This document shows positions 1-9,162 of a DNA stretch of 64,000 nucleotides, piece after piece. Source of the stretch: Paenibacillus sp. 37 (GTDB lineage: Bacteria; Bacillota; Bacilli; Paenibacillales; Paenibacillaceae); NCBI RefSeq assembly GCF_008386395.1, contig NZ_CP043761.1, positions 558,001 to 622,000 on the forward strand, in the 5' to 3' direction. Within the stretch, counting starts at the first letter, position 1, and the number at the start of each line of letters is the position of its first letter. The position numbers and the translations under genes were made by a program. A model generated the notes under the pieces. The model did not search any database. It worked only from the letters and a program-made list of their open reading frames with translations, and was not told the origin of the DNA.

Positions 1-951
1 TACCAATGTCAGACGATTGATGTTACCTGATAGGATTTCACAGGAATTATTGAATTTCTCACGTTCCGTTGCATCCAGATTCAATTCGATAATCTCTTGA
101 ATACCATTGCCACCGATGATTGCAGGAACACCGACGCAAACGTTGTGCTGGTCGTACTCTCCGTCCAGAATGGCCGATACGGCGATGATTTTGTGTTCGT
201 CATTGAGGATGGAACGAGTGATATGTGCGAGAGCATTGCCGATCCCGAATTGGGTAGAGCCTTTGCGAGTGAAGATCTCCCAGCCCGCATCTTTCGTTTT
301 GCGTGCAATATCGTCTAGATCCAGATGTTTGAAGCGCTCCTTGTGCTGATCCATAATGTGCATAATCGGTTTGCCACCGATGGTCACATGGGACCAGGCT
401 ACGAACTGGGATTCTCCATGCTCCCCGAGAGCATAACCATGCACACTGCGTGGATCGATGGAGAAGACTTCAGATAGCAGCGTTTTGAGTCGTGAAGAAT
501 CAATGGACGTGCCTGTGCCGATGACATGCTCACGCGGAAGACCTGATAACTTCCATACCATATAAGTTACTATGTCAACCGGATTGGCAGCGACGACAAA
601 AATCCCGTTAAATCCACTGTTCATGATCGGGACCACGATGTCTTTGGCAATCGATTCCGCTTCCTCCAGAATATCCAGCCGTGTCTGTCCTGGCTTGGGA
701 TTCGCCCCGGCAGTTAAGATAATCACATCCATATTGCCACAATCGGCGTACGTGCCTGCATATACCTTGGTGCGGTTATGTGTGAAGTCCATACAATGGG
801 AAAAATCCAATGCCTGAGCTACAGCACGGTCATACGTCCGGTCCACCATCATAATTTCCCTGCAAATTGATTGATTAATCATGGAATACGCACAACTCGA
901 ACCGACAAGACCCGCCCCGATCACCGCTACTTTGCCTGATTTGCCTAACAC
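1..951 (-). CDS. ldh: L-lactate dehydrogenase (3' end cut by window edge)
   Basis: Reduces pyruvate to L-lactate with NADH in the cytoplasm, regenerating NAD during fermentation. I translated the minus strand by hand. It starts [17 protein letters not shown] (Rossmann glycine motif), continues with the ANPVDI segment, a DSSRLKTLL stretch with the substrate-binding Arg, and the GEHGES catalytic-histidine motif. 317 codons are present against about 315-325 for the family, so only a few C-terminal residues are missing. The start is a GTG at 949-951, placed about 10 nt after a GGGGG ribosome binding site. A TATACT-like -10 box lies upstream near 1010, but I found no convincing Rex operator. Malate dehydrogenase is the alternative; the sequence around the specificity loop fits LDH better. 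Confidence 0.93.
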   Translation of the reverse strand, partial: MLGKSGKVAVIGAGLVGSSCAYSMINQSICREIMMVDRTYDRAVAQALDFSHCMDFTHNRTKVYAGTYADCGNMDVIILTAGANPKPGQTRLDILEEAESIAKDIVVPIMNSGFNGIFVVAANPVDIVTYMVWKLSGLPREHVIGTGTSIDSSRLKTLLSEVFSIDPRSVHGYALGEHGESQFVAWSHVTIGGKPIMHIMDQHKERFKHLDLDDIARKTKDAGWEIFTRKGSTQFGIGNALAHITRSILNDEHKIIAVSAILDGEYDQHNVCVGVPAIIGGNGIQEIIELNLDATEREKFNNSCEILSGNINRLTLV

Positions 952-1425
952 TGCCGTTCAGCCCCCATTTAGATTGATATTTATTCTTCAATTACGCGTC
1001 CTATGTTAAGTATAGTCCTTTATTTTATGCTGGAATCCACTTCTACGTTACATAAGATAACACATAGAAAAGCTGTACAGCAATGATATCCGCTATCGCG
1101 GGAGCGTATTGGAGTAAATGAGTTAACAAAATTGACATGAATAATTCTTAATCATATGATTTGACGGCGTTTGCACCTGTGTCATTCGACATGACAGCAT
1201 TCATGCTCGTTGTCGGATTGGGTATTATTTGTGCAGATCATATACCTGACAAAACTTCTTATTAATCCGCAGAAACAGAACAAAACCGCCAAAGGGATCT
1301 GCCGAGAAGTTGACGAATACATACGGACAAGCAAAAGATAAACATACTTGATCCATGAGACAGGTTGCCCCGATCCGATGACGGTTCCATAAAGGAACGC
1401 TGAAGCCATAATGTTTTTATCCAAG
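952..1425. other. Intergenic region between ldh and a MerR-like gene
   Basis: No gene is well supported here. It should hold the ldh promoter (minus strand; TATACT near 1008-1013). A possible 80-codon minus-strand ORF at 1182-1424 starts with TTG, has hydrophobic stretches and lacks a good ribosome binding site; it is left uncalled. A palindrome at 1426-1465 borders the region. Confidence 0.5.
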
Positions 1426-1465
1426 AATCAATTTCATAACTCACTAAAGTTATATGAAATTGATT
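1426..1465. promoter_or_regulatory. Large near-perfect palindrome ahead of MerR-like gene
   Basis: The left arm AATCAATTTCATAACT (1426-1441) pairs with the right arm (1448-1465), which reads AATCAATTTCATATAACT on the other strand. It lies 30 nt upstream of the start of the MerR-like gene and is AT-rich. It could be an autoregulatory operator or a hairpin in the 5' UTR. No T-tract follows, so a terminator is unlikely. Confidence 0.55.
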
Positions 1466-1495
1466 CCCAAAAGACTTCATTCCGGGAGGGAATTA

Positions 1496-2182
1496 ATGAT
1501 GATTGAAGAAGCAGGAGCAACGACGGAAACGGCCAAGAGCCTGGGCATAGGTGCCAGTACTCTTCGTAAATATGCGGCGGCACTGGAAGAACAGGGATAC
1601 CGGTTCGAACGGTCCGCCAACAAATCCAGACTATTCAAGTCCGACGACATTGAGTGCATTGAACGCCTGATGACTGAACTCAGAGAGCATAATCTACCCC
1701 TGGCTGATGCTGTGGTGACTGTATTGGCTCCTGAAGCACCTGTAGCTGTAGTAGAAGTAGATGTACCGGTGGTGGGAGTTGAAGGTCTGTCAGAGACGGA
1801 ATGTGCAGCGACATCAATGTCAATCGTATTCCCTGAAGAACCTGAAATAATGGGTAATCTGAGATCCTATGAAGGTCTGGGGCAACTGGTAAGTGAGGTG
1901 ACTTATGGTGCTGTAGAACAACAGCAGGATGATCGGGTACAATTGCTGCAACAGCGGGTTGATGAACTGGAGCTGGCGCTTCAGCATCTGGCTGATACAC
2001 ATATGGCTCTTCAGGAACAGATGGAAAAACAGCGTCTATGGATGAACGAGAAGCTGGAAGAGGAGCGGGATCGTGAACTCGTAACCAATCTGCGCAGTTT
2101 CCAGGGAAGAAAACGCAAACCAAAAGGAGTATCCCTGCGTATGTTGTTTGGGTTCCTGCCCAAGAAACATAAGGAAGCTTGA
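1496..2182 (+). CDS. MerR-like helix-turn-helix protein with C-terminal coiled coil
   Basis: Probable DNA-binding regulator of about 228 residues. The N-terminal 60 residues (TAKSLGIGASTLRKYAAALE, then YRFERSANKSRLF and DIECIERL) follow the MerR/RacA winged-helix pattern seen in Firmicute and phage proteins. The middle is acidic and Val/Pro-rich. A long helix near residues 135-200 (VQLLQQRVDELELALQHLAD onward) should form a coiled coil, and the tail is basic (GRKRKPKG). The ATG at 1496 is preferred because GGGAGGG sits 5 nt upstream; the in-frame ATG at 1454 lies inside the palindrome and has no ribosome binding site. A kinase gene follows after 105 nt on the same strand, probably in one operon. 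The target is unknown. Confidence 0.75.
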   Translation: MMIEEAGATTETAKSLGIGASTLRKYAAALEEQGYRFERSANKSRLFKSDDIECIERLMTELREHNLPLADAVVTVLAPEAPVAVVEVDVPVVGVEGLSETECAATSMSIVFPEEPEIMGNLRSYEGLGQLVSEVTYGAVEQQQDDRVQLLQQRVDELELALQHLADTHMALQEQMEKQRLWMNEKLEEERDRELVTNLRSFQGRKRKPKGVSLRMLFGFLPKKHKEA

Positions 2183-2287
2183 ATGACAGGCTCTTGCTCA
2201 TCGTGATTTTGCATAATCGGCCTGATATAATAAGCTCCATACAACATGAAGACTGGCAACGAACTGCTCAGTATAGATAAAGACTGA

Positions 2288-3139
2288 GTGGATCAGGAAG
2301 CTGGCGTGGGAGGATCTGTGGAGCTGCGACGAATTGGGCAAAGATTGCTCGGACTATGGACGGATCGTCCTCGGCGAGAAGGCACGACCATTGCTGAGCG
2401 TTATACAATACAGGAATTGCTGGGTATGGGGAGTTATGGGCTGACATACCTGTGTACAGATGACCAGAACGGCAAGGAAGTGGCGTTGAAGGAGTCCAAA
2501 CCTAGCAAGGGCAGACTCTCTGCACACCTGTTGGAGCGGGAGGCGGACGTGATGAGACTTCTGCATCATCCGGCAATCCCTGATCTATTGGATGTGTTCA
2601 CATCCGGGAGACGAAGTTATATCGTTACCGAGTATATTCGTGGACAGACGCTGGAAGATTGCATATTTGAGCAAGGTCTTCGATATACGGAGCGGGAATG
2701 TCTGGAATTGGCAGGTCAACTGCTGGCTCCGGTGGCTCATGTACATGAGCAGGGATATATTCATGGAGATGTGCGGATTCCCAATGTTATTTTACGTGAA
2801 GGGACGGTGCATCTGATTGATTTTGGCCTGGCGAGACGCTTGGGGGAGCCGTTGTTGCCGGAGCTAAAGCAACGTATGCGTGAAGTCCCTGAGCCTGAAG
2901 ATGAACCGGCTACACCGGATCATGATCTGCAGGATATCGGCCACTTTCTTCTCTTTATGCTGTATTCGGCTTATGAGCCAGAGAAGGGCCGTGAACCCGC
3001 CAGTTGGCAGGAGGAACTGAAGCTTACGCCGGAATTGCACCAGATGCTGGAGCGACTCCTTGGACTCCGGCCAAGTTATGAGGGTGGGGCGACAGAGTTA
3101 CAGGCAGAGATTGAGAAGGTGTTGCTGAAATTACAATGA
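2288..3139 (+). CDS. Serine/threonine protein kinase (soluble, Hanks type)
   Basis: Predicted cytoplasmic protein kinase of 283 residues. Visible elements: glycine loop GMGSYGLTY (46-54), ATP-binding Lys68 in VALKES, a helix-C Glu near 83, a catalytic loop HGDVRIPN with Asp161 (H-G-D in place of H-R-D), and DFG at 178-180. It has no transmembrane segment, PASTA or other sensor domain, unlike PrkC, so it is a stand-alone kinase. The activation region is short and the C-lobe is small. The start is GTG 2288; no strong ribosome binding site precedes it, so expression may depend on coupling to the MerR-like gene upstream. A strong hairpin terminator follows at 3231. Substrates are unknown; a Ser/Arg-rich mini-protein is encoded just beyond on the other strand. 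Confidence 0.85.
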   Translation: MDQEAGVGGSVELRRIGQRLLGLWTDRPRREGTTIAERYTIQELLGMGSYGLTYLCTDDQNGKEVALKESKPSKGRLSAHLLEREADVMRLLHHPAIPDLLDVFTSGRRSYIVTEYIRGQTLEDCIFEQGLRYTERECLELAGQLLAPVAHVHEQGYIHGDVRIPNVILREGTVHLIDFGLARRLGEPLLPELKQRMREVPEPEDEPATPDHDLQDIGHFLLFMLYSAYEPEKGREPASWQEELKLTPELHQMLERLLGLRPSYEGGATELQAEIEKVLLKLQ

Positions 3140-3230
3140 AATAAGCTTTATAGGCGGACCTATATTTGTTATCCGTGACCTCTTCGTATGATATCTATAG
3201 GGGTCTTTTTCCTTTTTACTATATGGAAAC

Positions 3231-3284
3231 AATAAAGGGGTGTTCTGTTATCCGTATTTACGGCTAATAGAACACCCCTTTATT
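3231..3284. terminator. Bidirectional intrinsic terminator
   Basis: A 20-nt perfect inverted repeat (left arm 3231-3250, right arm 3265-3284) with AATAAA/TTTATT flanks. It separates the convergent kinase gene and the small Ser/Arg-rich gene. Confidence 0.85.
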
Positions 3285-3356
3285 ACATATTCATTTATTG
3301 TAGCGTCTAATAAGCAGGTGTAATCATTGCTCTTTAAAAGCAGTCGTGCGAGCCGC

Positions 3357-3566
3357 TTAGCTGGAGCTATATTTCCTGCTTTTGTAATACCCGGAGCCAC
3401 TACGACTGTCCCGGTATTTCACATCCGAAGAAGAATAGCGCTTGTAGGAGCGCTTGCCTGAGGAACTGCTGTGACGTTTATAGGAGCGCCTGTCGGAGGA
3501 GCTATGACGTTTGCGGTGAGATGAGGATTTGGAATCGATAAGTTTGCCGATAATCTTCTTGAACAT
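3357..3566 (-). CDS. Small Ser/Arg/Lys/Tyr-rich repetitive protein
   Basis: A 69-residue, very basic protein. After an amphipathic start (MFKKIIGKLID) nearly all of it consists of degenerate repeats such as RSYKRHSSSS and RSYKRYSSSD, ending in YYKSRKYSSS. An AAAGGGTG ribosome binding site lies a few nt before the ATG, which supports a real gene. I recognise no named family. The composition resembles spore-coat CotG-like Ser/Lys/Arg repeats, which are phosphorylated in spores, but this is resemblance only. A nucleic-acid-binding role is also possible. Confidence 0.65.
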   Translation of the reverse strand: MFKKIIGKLIDSKSSSHRKRHSSSDRRSYKRHSSSSGKRSYKRYSSSDVKYRDSRSGSGYYKSRKYSSS

Positions 3567-3773
3567 GAGCTTTCACCCTTTCGACTTCAACTGTTTTAAG
3601 CATATACGTGGTCAGATATGGAGGGGTTTCGATTTTTTCATGGATAATTGTATTCATTGGACAGGAGCTTGGCGTATAATAGGATGTTGCTGATTGCACG
3701 GAATTTTTTATTTTGAGCGTTTAGCGTTACAATAGAGGACAGGATAAGATTTTAACGGACAGGAGTAGTTATT

Positions 3774-4520
3774 ATGATTACATTAAAGACCAAAGAACAG
3801 ATTGAATATATGAAAAAAGCCGGAGAAATTCTCGCCGCATGCCATAGAGAAATTGCAAAGATGATTCGTCCAGGCATTACGACACAGGAGATCGACCAGT
3901 TTGCAGAAGCTTTTATGAAGAAAAATGGCGCTACGCCGGAACAAAAGGGATATAACGGATACCAATATGCGACATGTGCGTCGGTTAATGATGTGATCTG
4001 TCACGGGTTTCCGGGAAAATATGCACTGAAAGACGGCGATATCGTTACCATCGACATGGTGGTTAATCTAAATGGCTGGCTGGCGGATTCGGCTTGGTCA
4101 TATGCCGTAGGTGAAGTGACTCCGGAAGCACAACATCTGCTGGATGTAACCAAAAAATCTCTTTACAAAGGCATCGAACTTGCCGTGGTGGGCAACCGGA
4201 TCGGAGATATCTCCAATGCGATTCAAGTGTATGCAGAAGGTGAAGGCCTATCGGTTGTGCGTGAGTTTATTGGACACGGTATTGGTGAGAAGATGCATGA
4301 GGAACCACAAGTCCCTCATTACGGTCCGCCTCATCGGGGTCCGCGTCTCAAGGAGGGCATGGTTATTACGATCGAACCGATGCTGAATATTGGTACGTTC
4401 CGAAGTAAGCTGGATTCAGATGGATGGACTGCTCGTACTATGGATGGAAGTCTATCAGCCCAGTATGAACATACGATTGCGATTACGGCGGATGGTCCAG
4501 TGATTTTGACAGCACAATAA
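3774..4520 (+). CDS. map: Type I methionine aminopeptidase
   Basis: Removes the N-terminal Met from nascent proteins in the cytoplasm, using two divalent metal ions. It has 248 residues, the usual length for the bacterial type I enzyme without a zinc-finger extension. All metal-ligand motifs are visible: Asp in VTIDMVVNLNGWLADSAW (both aspartates), His in GHGIGEKMHEEP, Glu in VITIEPML, and the final Glu in QYEHTIAIT. The substrate-side His is in VICHGFPG. The ATG at 3774 has GGACAGGAG about 8 nt upstream. It is monocistronic here, not next to ribosomal genes, so it may be a second map paralogue in this genome. Confidence 0.95.
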   Translation: MITLKTKEQIEYMKKAGEILAACHREIAKMIRPGITTQEIDQFAEAFMKKNGATPEQKGYNGYQYATCASVNDVICHGFPGKYALKDGDIVTIDMVVNLNGWLADSAWSYAVGEVTPEAQHLLDVTKKSLYKGIELAVVGNRIGDISNAIQVYAEGEGLSVVREFIGHGIGEKMHEEPQVPHYGPPHRGPRLKEGMVITIEPMLNIGTFRSKLDSDGWTARTMDGSLSAQYEHTIAITADGPVILTAQ

Positions 4521-4563
4521 TAGCCAAAAGCAGCTACAATGTGACGATATTTGCATATTTCAA

Positions 4564-4595
4564 GGCGGCCCACGTTTGTGAACCGCCTGTTTCGG
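4564..4595 (+). terminator. Possible intrinsic terminator after map
   Basis: GGCGG (4564-4568) pairs with CCGCC (4583-4587) and is followed by a T-rich stretch (TGTTTCGGTTT). The stem is short, hence moderate confidence. Confidence 0.45.
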
Positions 4596-4694
4596 TTTAA
4601 ACTATTAAGAAGTGATAACACAGAGCCAGTGGTAAGTGATCTCAGCTGACAAGGGTTAACCTTGCGTCCACTTGGCAACAAGGAGGTAATTTTG

Positions 4695-5708
4695 GTGTCT
4701 TTAAATAAACAGATCGTACTTGCTTCTCGTCCCGAAGGTGCCCCTTCCAGAGAGAACTTCAACTTCATTGATGCACCTCTTCCTGAACCGGAAGCTGGGC
4801 AAGTCCTGGTACGTACATTATATTTGTCGGTTGATCCATACATGCGGGGCCGCATGAAAGACACAAAATCCTATGCTGCACCTTACGCGTTAAATGAAGT
4901 GATTAAGGGTGGGGCCATTGGACAGGTTGTGGAATCTTCGGAACCGAATCTGCGCAAAGGTGACCTCGTATCCGGTATGTGGGGCTGGCAGCAATATGCC
5001 GCAGTGAACACGGCCGATCTTTCGCTAATTGATACCGAAGAAGCACCAATCACGGCTTACCTGGGTGCGCTGGGCCTGACGGGTCTGACGGCTTATTTTG
5101 GTATGGAGGACATCGGCAAACCGAAGGACGGCGAAACGGTTGTTGTATCGGGAGCAGCCGGAGCGGTAGGCATGATTGCAGGTCAGATTGGTAAGATTGT
5201 GGGAGCACGCGTGGTTGGTATTGCAGGCTCTGATGAGAAATGCGCTTATTTGAAAGAAAAGCTGGGCTTCGACGTGGTGTTGAACTACAAGAAGGAGCAG
5301 GATATGTCAGCGGCCATTGAACGGGCTTGCCCAGATGGTGTAGACGTCTACTTTGACAATGTGGGCGGGGACATCTCGGATGCAGTCTTGCGCCACATCA
5401 ATCGGAATGCACGTATTCCGTTATGCGGTCAGATCTCGTCTTATAATCTGGAGAAGCCGGATATCGGGATGCGACCACAGACGTTGCTGTTAACAAACAC
5501 AGCATTAATGAAAGGTTTCCTGCTGGGTGACTATACGAAATCCTTCAAGGAAGGCCGCGCCAAGTTGGCGAAATGGATCAAGGAAGGTCATCTCCAGTAT
5601 GAAGAAAACATTGTGGACGGGTTTGAACAGACGCCTGAAGCTTTTATGGGCCTCTTCTCTGGAGATAATCTGGGCAAGCAGTTGGTTAAGGTTGCAGATC
5701 CGGAATAG
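4695..5708 (+). CDS. Zinc-independent MDR-family NADP oxidoreductase (CurA/PTGR-like)
   Basis: Medium-chain reductase of 337 residues that probably reduces the C=C bond of enones and aldehydes with NADPH, as in CurA, YncB and leukotriene B4 dehydrogenase. Signatures: VDPYMRGRM near the N-terminus, the nucleotide-binding VVSGAAGAVGMIAGQIGK, and DVYFDNVGGDISDAVL. No zinc-ligand cysteines are present. The GTG at 4695 is chosen because AGGAGG lies 8 nt upstream; a longer frame opening at 4662 has none. A strong terminator follows at 5749. It appears monocistronic, with no substrate hint from its neighbours. Confidence 0.9.
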   Translation: MSLNKQIVLASRPEGAPSRENFNFIDAPLPEPEAGQVLVRTLYLSVDPYMRGRMKDTKSYAAPYALNEVIKGGAIGQVVESSEPNLRKGDLVSGMWGWQQYAAVNTADLSLIDTEEAPITAYLGALGLTGLTAYFGMEDIGKPKDGETVVVSGAAGAVGMIAGQIGKIVGARVVGIAGSDEKCAYLKEKLGFDVVLNYKKEQDMSAAIERACPDGVDVYFDNVGGDISDAVLRHINRNARIPLCGQISSYNLEKPDIGMRPQTLLLTNTALMKGFLLGDYTKSFKEGRAKLAKWIKEGHLQYEENIVDGFEQTPEAFMGLFSGDNLGKQLVKVADPE

Positions 5709-5748
5709 ATATCGAACGATGTACATGTACAATTAGGTTGAAAACGAA

Positions 5749-5794
5749 AAGACACGTTCTGCACACCAAGGGTGCGGCAGAACGTGTCTTTTTT
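5749..5794. terminator. Strong bidirectional terminator
   Basis: AAGACACGTTCTGC pairs with GCAGAACGTGTCTT, with T6 after it and an A-rich run before it. It lies between convergent genes (oxidoreductase and ccdC). Confidence 0.9.
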
Positions 5795-5828
5795 ATCTGT
5801 AAATCTGTGCGTGGTCTATGTAGGGTGA

Positions 5829-6314
5829 CTAGTGTTCGGCGACCAGCACTTCTTTGTAGTGTTTGTACATATATACACGCCAGCGTACAATCATGCCAAA
5901 AGCCAGCAGGAAGAACAATCCACCTGTTTGCGGAATACTTACATATCGCTGAATGACTTCATGCAGGATCAGGCGTACGGCCAGCAATCCAAGCAAGATA
6001 AAAGCAAAGCTGCGAGAACGTGTTGCAAAAATTTCTTCACCTACTCGTTCAAACCGTGTACTGCGAATGAGGGGATAGGAGAAGAGGAACCAGCCCACCA
6101 GAAACGCAATGAATGCCCAGAGTAGAGGAACATGTGTCTCCGGTACAACAAACATGAGAAATCCTGTGCTCATGCCGAGCGGAGGAATAAGGATTTTGCG
6201 AATGGTCACCGGTCTGTGACTGGCTTTCATGCGGATGAAGATGGCAAGCAGTGCCATGACGAGCATGCCCACGGTTGCTCCGATTTGCAGGTAGTACGGA
6301 CTGATTTGAGCCAC
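5829..6314 (-). CDS. ccdC: CcdC-like cytochrome c biogenesis-associated membrane protein
   Basis: Integral membrane protein of 161 residues, the same size as Bacillus CcdC (DUF1453 type). It has five hydrophobic segments, starting with YYLQIGATVGMLVMALLAIF and including ILLGLLAVRLILHEVIQ and GGLFFLLAFGMIVRW. CcdC is known from the ccdA region of Bacillus; its exact role in cytochrome c maturation is unclear. The GTG at 6312-6314 is preferred over upstream starts because AGAGGGAG sits 6 nt before it and the resulting length matches the family. It is a lone gene here. Confidence 0.8.
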   Translation of the reverse strand: MAQISPYYLQIGATVGMLVMALLAIFIRMKASHRPVTIRKILIPPLGMSTGFLMFVVPETHVPLLWAFIAFLVGWFLFSYPLIRSTRFERVGEEIFATRSRSFAFILLGLLAVRLILHEVIQRYVSIPQTGGLFFLLAFGMIVRWRVYMYKHYKEVLVAEH

Positions 6315-6531
6315 GTAGAACTCCCTCTTTCTGGAATAATATGTTATCCGGAGATCCGGAACCCAGTACGAATTGCCGGAATTTTCAGTTCCTATTATAT
6401 CACAAACGCAGAAAGCCGATAGAAAGCTTAGTGTATCATATACCCGATATGTATTCACAGGGTGTATTTGAAAATTTTGTATTATTGTGCCCGTTGTAAG
6501 GCTGTTTATTCGATTAAGGGGAAATCATGCA

Positions 6532-7686
6532 ATGATTGGACAACAATGGATGTATATCATACTTATCGGCTCACATCATAGAGGGTGGCTTGTGGGTAAT
6601 ACAGATTGGTTAGTACATGTGGTCAGCCTTGTATGTGCAAGTGTACTAGCTTTTTTGCTGGTTATCTACGGTTACATCTTATGGATGAAATATAGCAGTA
6701 GGCGCAGGGAAAAGGTTAAGACGGCACTGATGCATGAATTACTTGCAGAAGGTTCATTTCTACAGCGGTACCTGAACGAGGGAGAAATTGGCGTAAACTT
6801 ATTGAATATGAGTGGAGATCAACAGATCGTTTTGCAGCAATTGTTATTGCAACGGCTCGCTCAAGGTCCCGCAGAGCATGAGATTTTGCGAATTCGTCTG
6901 TTATCTTGGCAAGTCTTTGGAAGCTCATACCGATTGGTTTTGAAGACGGGAAAGTGGAGTGAACGGGTTAACACGTTGTTATATATTGAACAGTTTCATA
7001 TGGTGGAGCTTCTGCCCAGGTTAGAGGATATGCTGCGGGTTACTTCCTGTACGCCGCTTGAACGTTTCATCATTTTACGCATATATGCCAGAACCGGTTA
7101 TTTCAGAATCGTTAAGGAATTGTTGCGTGAGCAATATGTATGGTCCGATTCGCAGGTTCTGCAGATTCTGCTGTTGCTTACCGATTCATCCTGGACACGT
7201 TTGAAGGATCATTTCAAGGATGTATCTTATCAAGTCCAGTGTAATATCGTCCAAGCCATTCGTATTCGGGATGACCAGACGGAGGGTGCTGTTGTTCTAC
7301 TGGAGAAGCTCATTCTTGGAGAGGATGCATTGCTGCGTACCAATGCGTATCAGGCATTGGCTCAAGTGGGCAGAGGTCGTGAAGATTTGCTGAAGGGGCT
7401 ATTGCTGGTATGGAACGAATCTGGTGAGGAGAGGCAACGCACTGAAAGACTAACAGTGACCCAGCTTATGGGTACTATTCATGCGGATGCTTTTATTCCT
7501 AGACTGAAGGTGATGATGGGTGATCCTTCCTTTCAGATCCGACAGGAAGCTGCGAATTCCCTTGCCCGGTACGAGCAGGGAATTGACGAACTTCGGGATA
7601 CGGCTGTAAACCATCCGGATAGATATGCAAGGCAGATAGCGGAAGAAACGCTGGAAAGGATGCAGTATGGACGAAAGATGGATTGA
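6532..7686 (+). CDS. Membrane-anchored HEAT-repeat protein
   Basis: About 384 residues. The N-terminus has two hydrophobic stretches, the second (VVSLVCASVLAFLLVIYGYI) a clear membrane helix followed by the basic KYSSRRREK. The cytoplasmic part is made of helical pairs of HEAT type, clearest near the C-terminus (ALLRTNAYQALAQVGRG; DPSFQIRQEAANSLARYEQG). HEAT arrays normally bind proteins, so this is likely a scaffold. The ATG at 6532 has AAGGGGA about 10 nt upstream. The 3' end overlaps the GT2-like gene by 20 nt, so the two are probably translationally coupled and act together. Function unknown. Confidence 0.75.
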   Translation: MIGQQWMYIILIGSHHRGWLVGNTDWLVHVVSLVCASVLAFLLVIYGYILWMKYSSRRREKVKTALMHELLAEGSFLQRYLNEGEIGVNLLNMSGDQQIVLQQLLLQRLAQGPAEHEILRIRLLSWQVFGSSYRLVLKTGKWSERVNTLLYIEQFHMVELLPRLEDMLRVTSCTPLERFIILRIYARTGYFRIVKELLREQYVWSDSQVLQILLLLTDSSWTRLKDHFKDVSYQVQCNIVQAIRIRDDQTEGAVVLLEKLILGEDALLRTNAYQALAQVGRGREDLLKGLLLVWNESGEERQRTERLTVTQLMGTIHADAFIPRLKVMMGDPSFQIRQEAANSLARYEQGIDELRDTAVNHPDRYARQIAEETLERMQYGRKMD

Positions 7687-9109
7687 GATGCTGCGGAGTT
7701 TTGTTTTAGCATGTTACGAGGGTATATTTATCTATCTGGTGTTAGCGATTGTGATGTGCAGTGTTCTGGTAGTTGCTGCCGCTCGTACATTGATCCTGAG
7801 AAGGGATCTGGACCCGCTGCAATATCATGAGATGTTGGATGAAGAATTGGCTCCGGCGGTATCTTTGCTTGTCCCGATGCGTAATAGCGAGGATACGATC
7901 GTACAGCGAATTAACTGTCTATTGGATATTCAATATGCACGTTATGAAGTTATTATCATTAATGATGGATCAGAGGATGCAACAATGCCGCGGTTAATGG
8001 CAACCTATGATCTGATGCCCATTCGGAGTAAAGTTCATTACTCGGGACTCGTCCAGGAGACGGCTCAGATTAAATGTGTCTACCAATCCAGGCTGCATCA
8101 TCGTCTGATTGTGATCGATAAGGCGTATGGAGGACGAATGGACTCCTTGAATGCAGGTCTAAATATCTCGCAATATCCTTATATCGCCTCTGTTGGACCC
8201 CGGACATTTCTGGAACGGGATGCATTGGTGAAGATTATGAAACCCGTTATGGATGCTCTCCCAGGAGAAGAGGTCGTTGCTTGTAGTGGACGATTAGATC
8301 TTATGGCCCCCAGAAATACGGCTCATACAGATTTAACGGAAAACAGCACAAGACTTACGGACAGTACGTTGCATGTAATGCAGACCATTGAATACGTGCG
8401 TGCTTTTTTGATTGGTGGTGTGGGACTTGTTCGTTACAATATTAATGTGCTTTTATTTACGGCCCAAGTATTCGGTGTATTCAAAAAGAACCGGGTGTTG
8501 GAAGTTGGGGGTTACAAGCGCGACGACCAGGTCGCTCACATGGAACTGGTGATGCGGTTACAGAAACATATGAAGCGGATCAAGGAACGTGGCCGTATTA
8601 TATATATTCCCGATCCGATCTGCAGGGTAGAAGTACCCGGTACATGGCGTCAACTGTGTAGACAGCGTATCGGTTGGCACATGCAGCTTGCAAGCAGTCT
8701 ATGGACTCAGCGGAGCATGATCTTCAATCCGGCCTATGGCTGGATGGGGATGGTATCCATCCCGTATTTTATTCTGATCGAATTGTTGGGACCTGTGATG
8801 GAACTGGGAGCGATTTTGTTGTTCATTGCAGGCATAGGGCTACAGTTGGTGGATATCAACCTATGCATCATTCTCGCTCTGCTGCTGACGCTCTATGGTT
8901 CACTGTTGTCCGCTGGTATGGTAATGTTCGAAGTATGGTGTTCACGCAAAGCGTACACGTCCAGAGCAGTGACGCGTCTGTTATTGTATGCTTGTTCGGA
9001 GACGTTCTGGTTCAGACCGCTGAACAATATATTCCGTATGTTTGGCATTTTGCAGGCTATGGGATTGAGGAAGGAAAAGGAGAAGGAGATCAGGAATGGA
9101 TTGGGGTAA
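7667..9109 (+). CDS. GT2-type membrane glycosyltransferase homologue, probably catalytically dead
   Basis: 480 residues: an N-terminal membrane helix, a family-2 glycosyltransferase fold (VSLLVPMRNSEDTIV at 65-79; YEVIIINDGSEDAT at 93-106) and C-terminal membrane helices. The fold and spacing match processive synthases of the PgaC type, but the catalytic positions are altered. The DXD site reads GPR (177-179), the GED site before MELVMRL reads VAH (289-291), and the QxxRW motif reads QRIGW (333-337). The protein is otherwise intact, so it may be a non-catalytic partner or regulator. It sits between the HEAT-repeat gene (overlapping) and a membrane-anchored unknown 53 nt downstream. Confidence 0.8.
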   Translation: MDERWIEMLRSFVLACYEGIFIYLVLAIVMCSVLVVAAARTLILRRDLDPLQYHEMLDEELAPAVSLLVPMRNSEDTIVQRINCLLDIQYARYEVIIINDGSEDATMPRLMATYDLMPIRSKVHYSGLVQETAQIKCVYQSRLHHRLIVIDKAYGGRMDSLNAGLNISQYPYIASVGPRTFLERDALVKIMKPVMDALPGEEVVACSGRLDLMAPRNTAHTDLTENSTRLTDSTLHVMQTIEYVRAFLIGGVGLVRYNINVLLFTAQVFGVFKKNRVLEVGGYKRDDQVAHMELVMRLQKHMKRIKERGRIIYIPDPICRVEVPGTWRQLCRQRIGWHMQLASSLWTQRSMIFNPAYGWMGMVSIPYFILIELLGPVMELGAILLFIAGIGLQLVDINLCIILALLLTLYGSLLSAGMVMFEVWCSRKAYTSRAVTRLLLYACSETFWFRPLNNIFRMFGILQAMGLRKEKEKEIRNGLG

Positions 9110-9162
9110 TCTAACGGCAATCCTGGTAATACCTTGGAACAGAGCAAGGAGGAAGACGCTTC

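Noticed and set aside
1182..1424. 80-codon minus-strand frame with hydrophobic stretches
   Set aside because: TTG start without a good ribosome binding site and no family match; it cannot be excluded but is not supported.
1680..2240. 186-codon minus-strand frame opposite the MerR-like gene
   Set aside because: Low-complexity Pro/His/Leu composition caused by the repetitive coding strand; no binding site.
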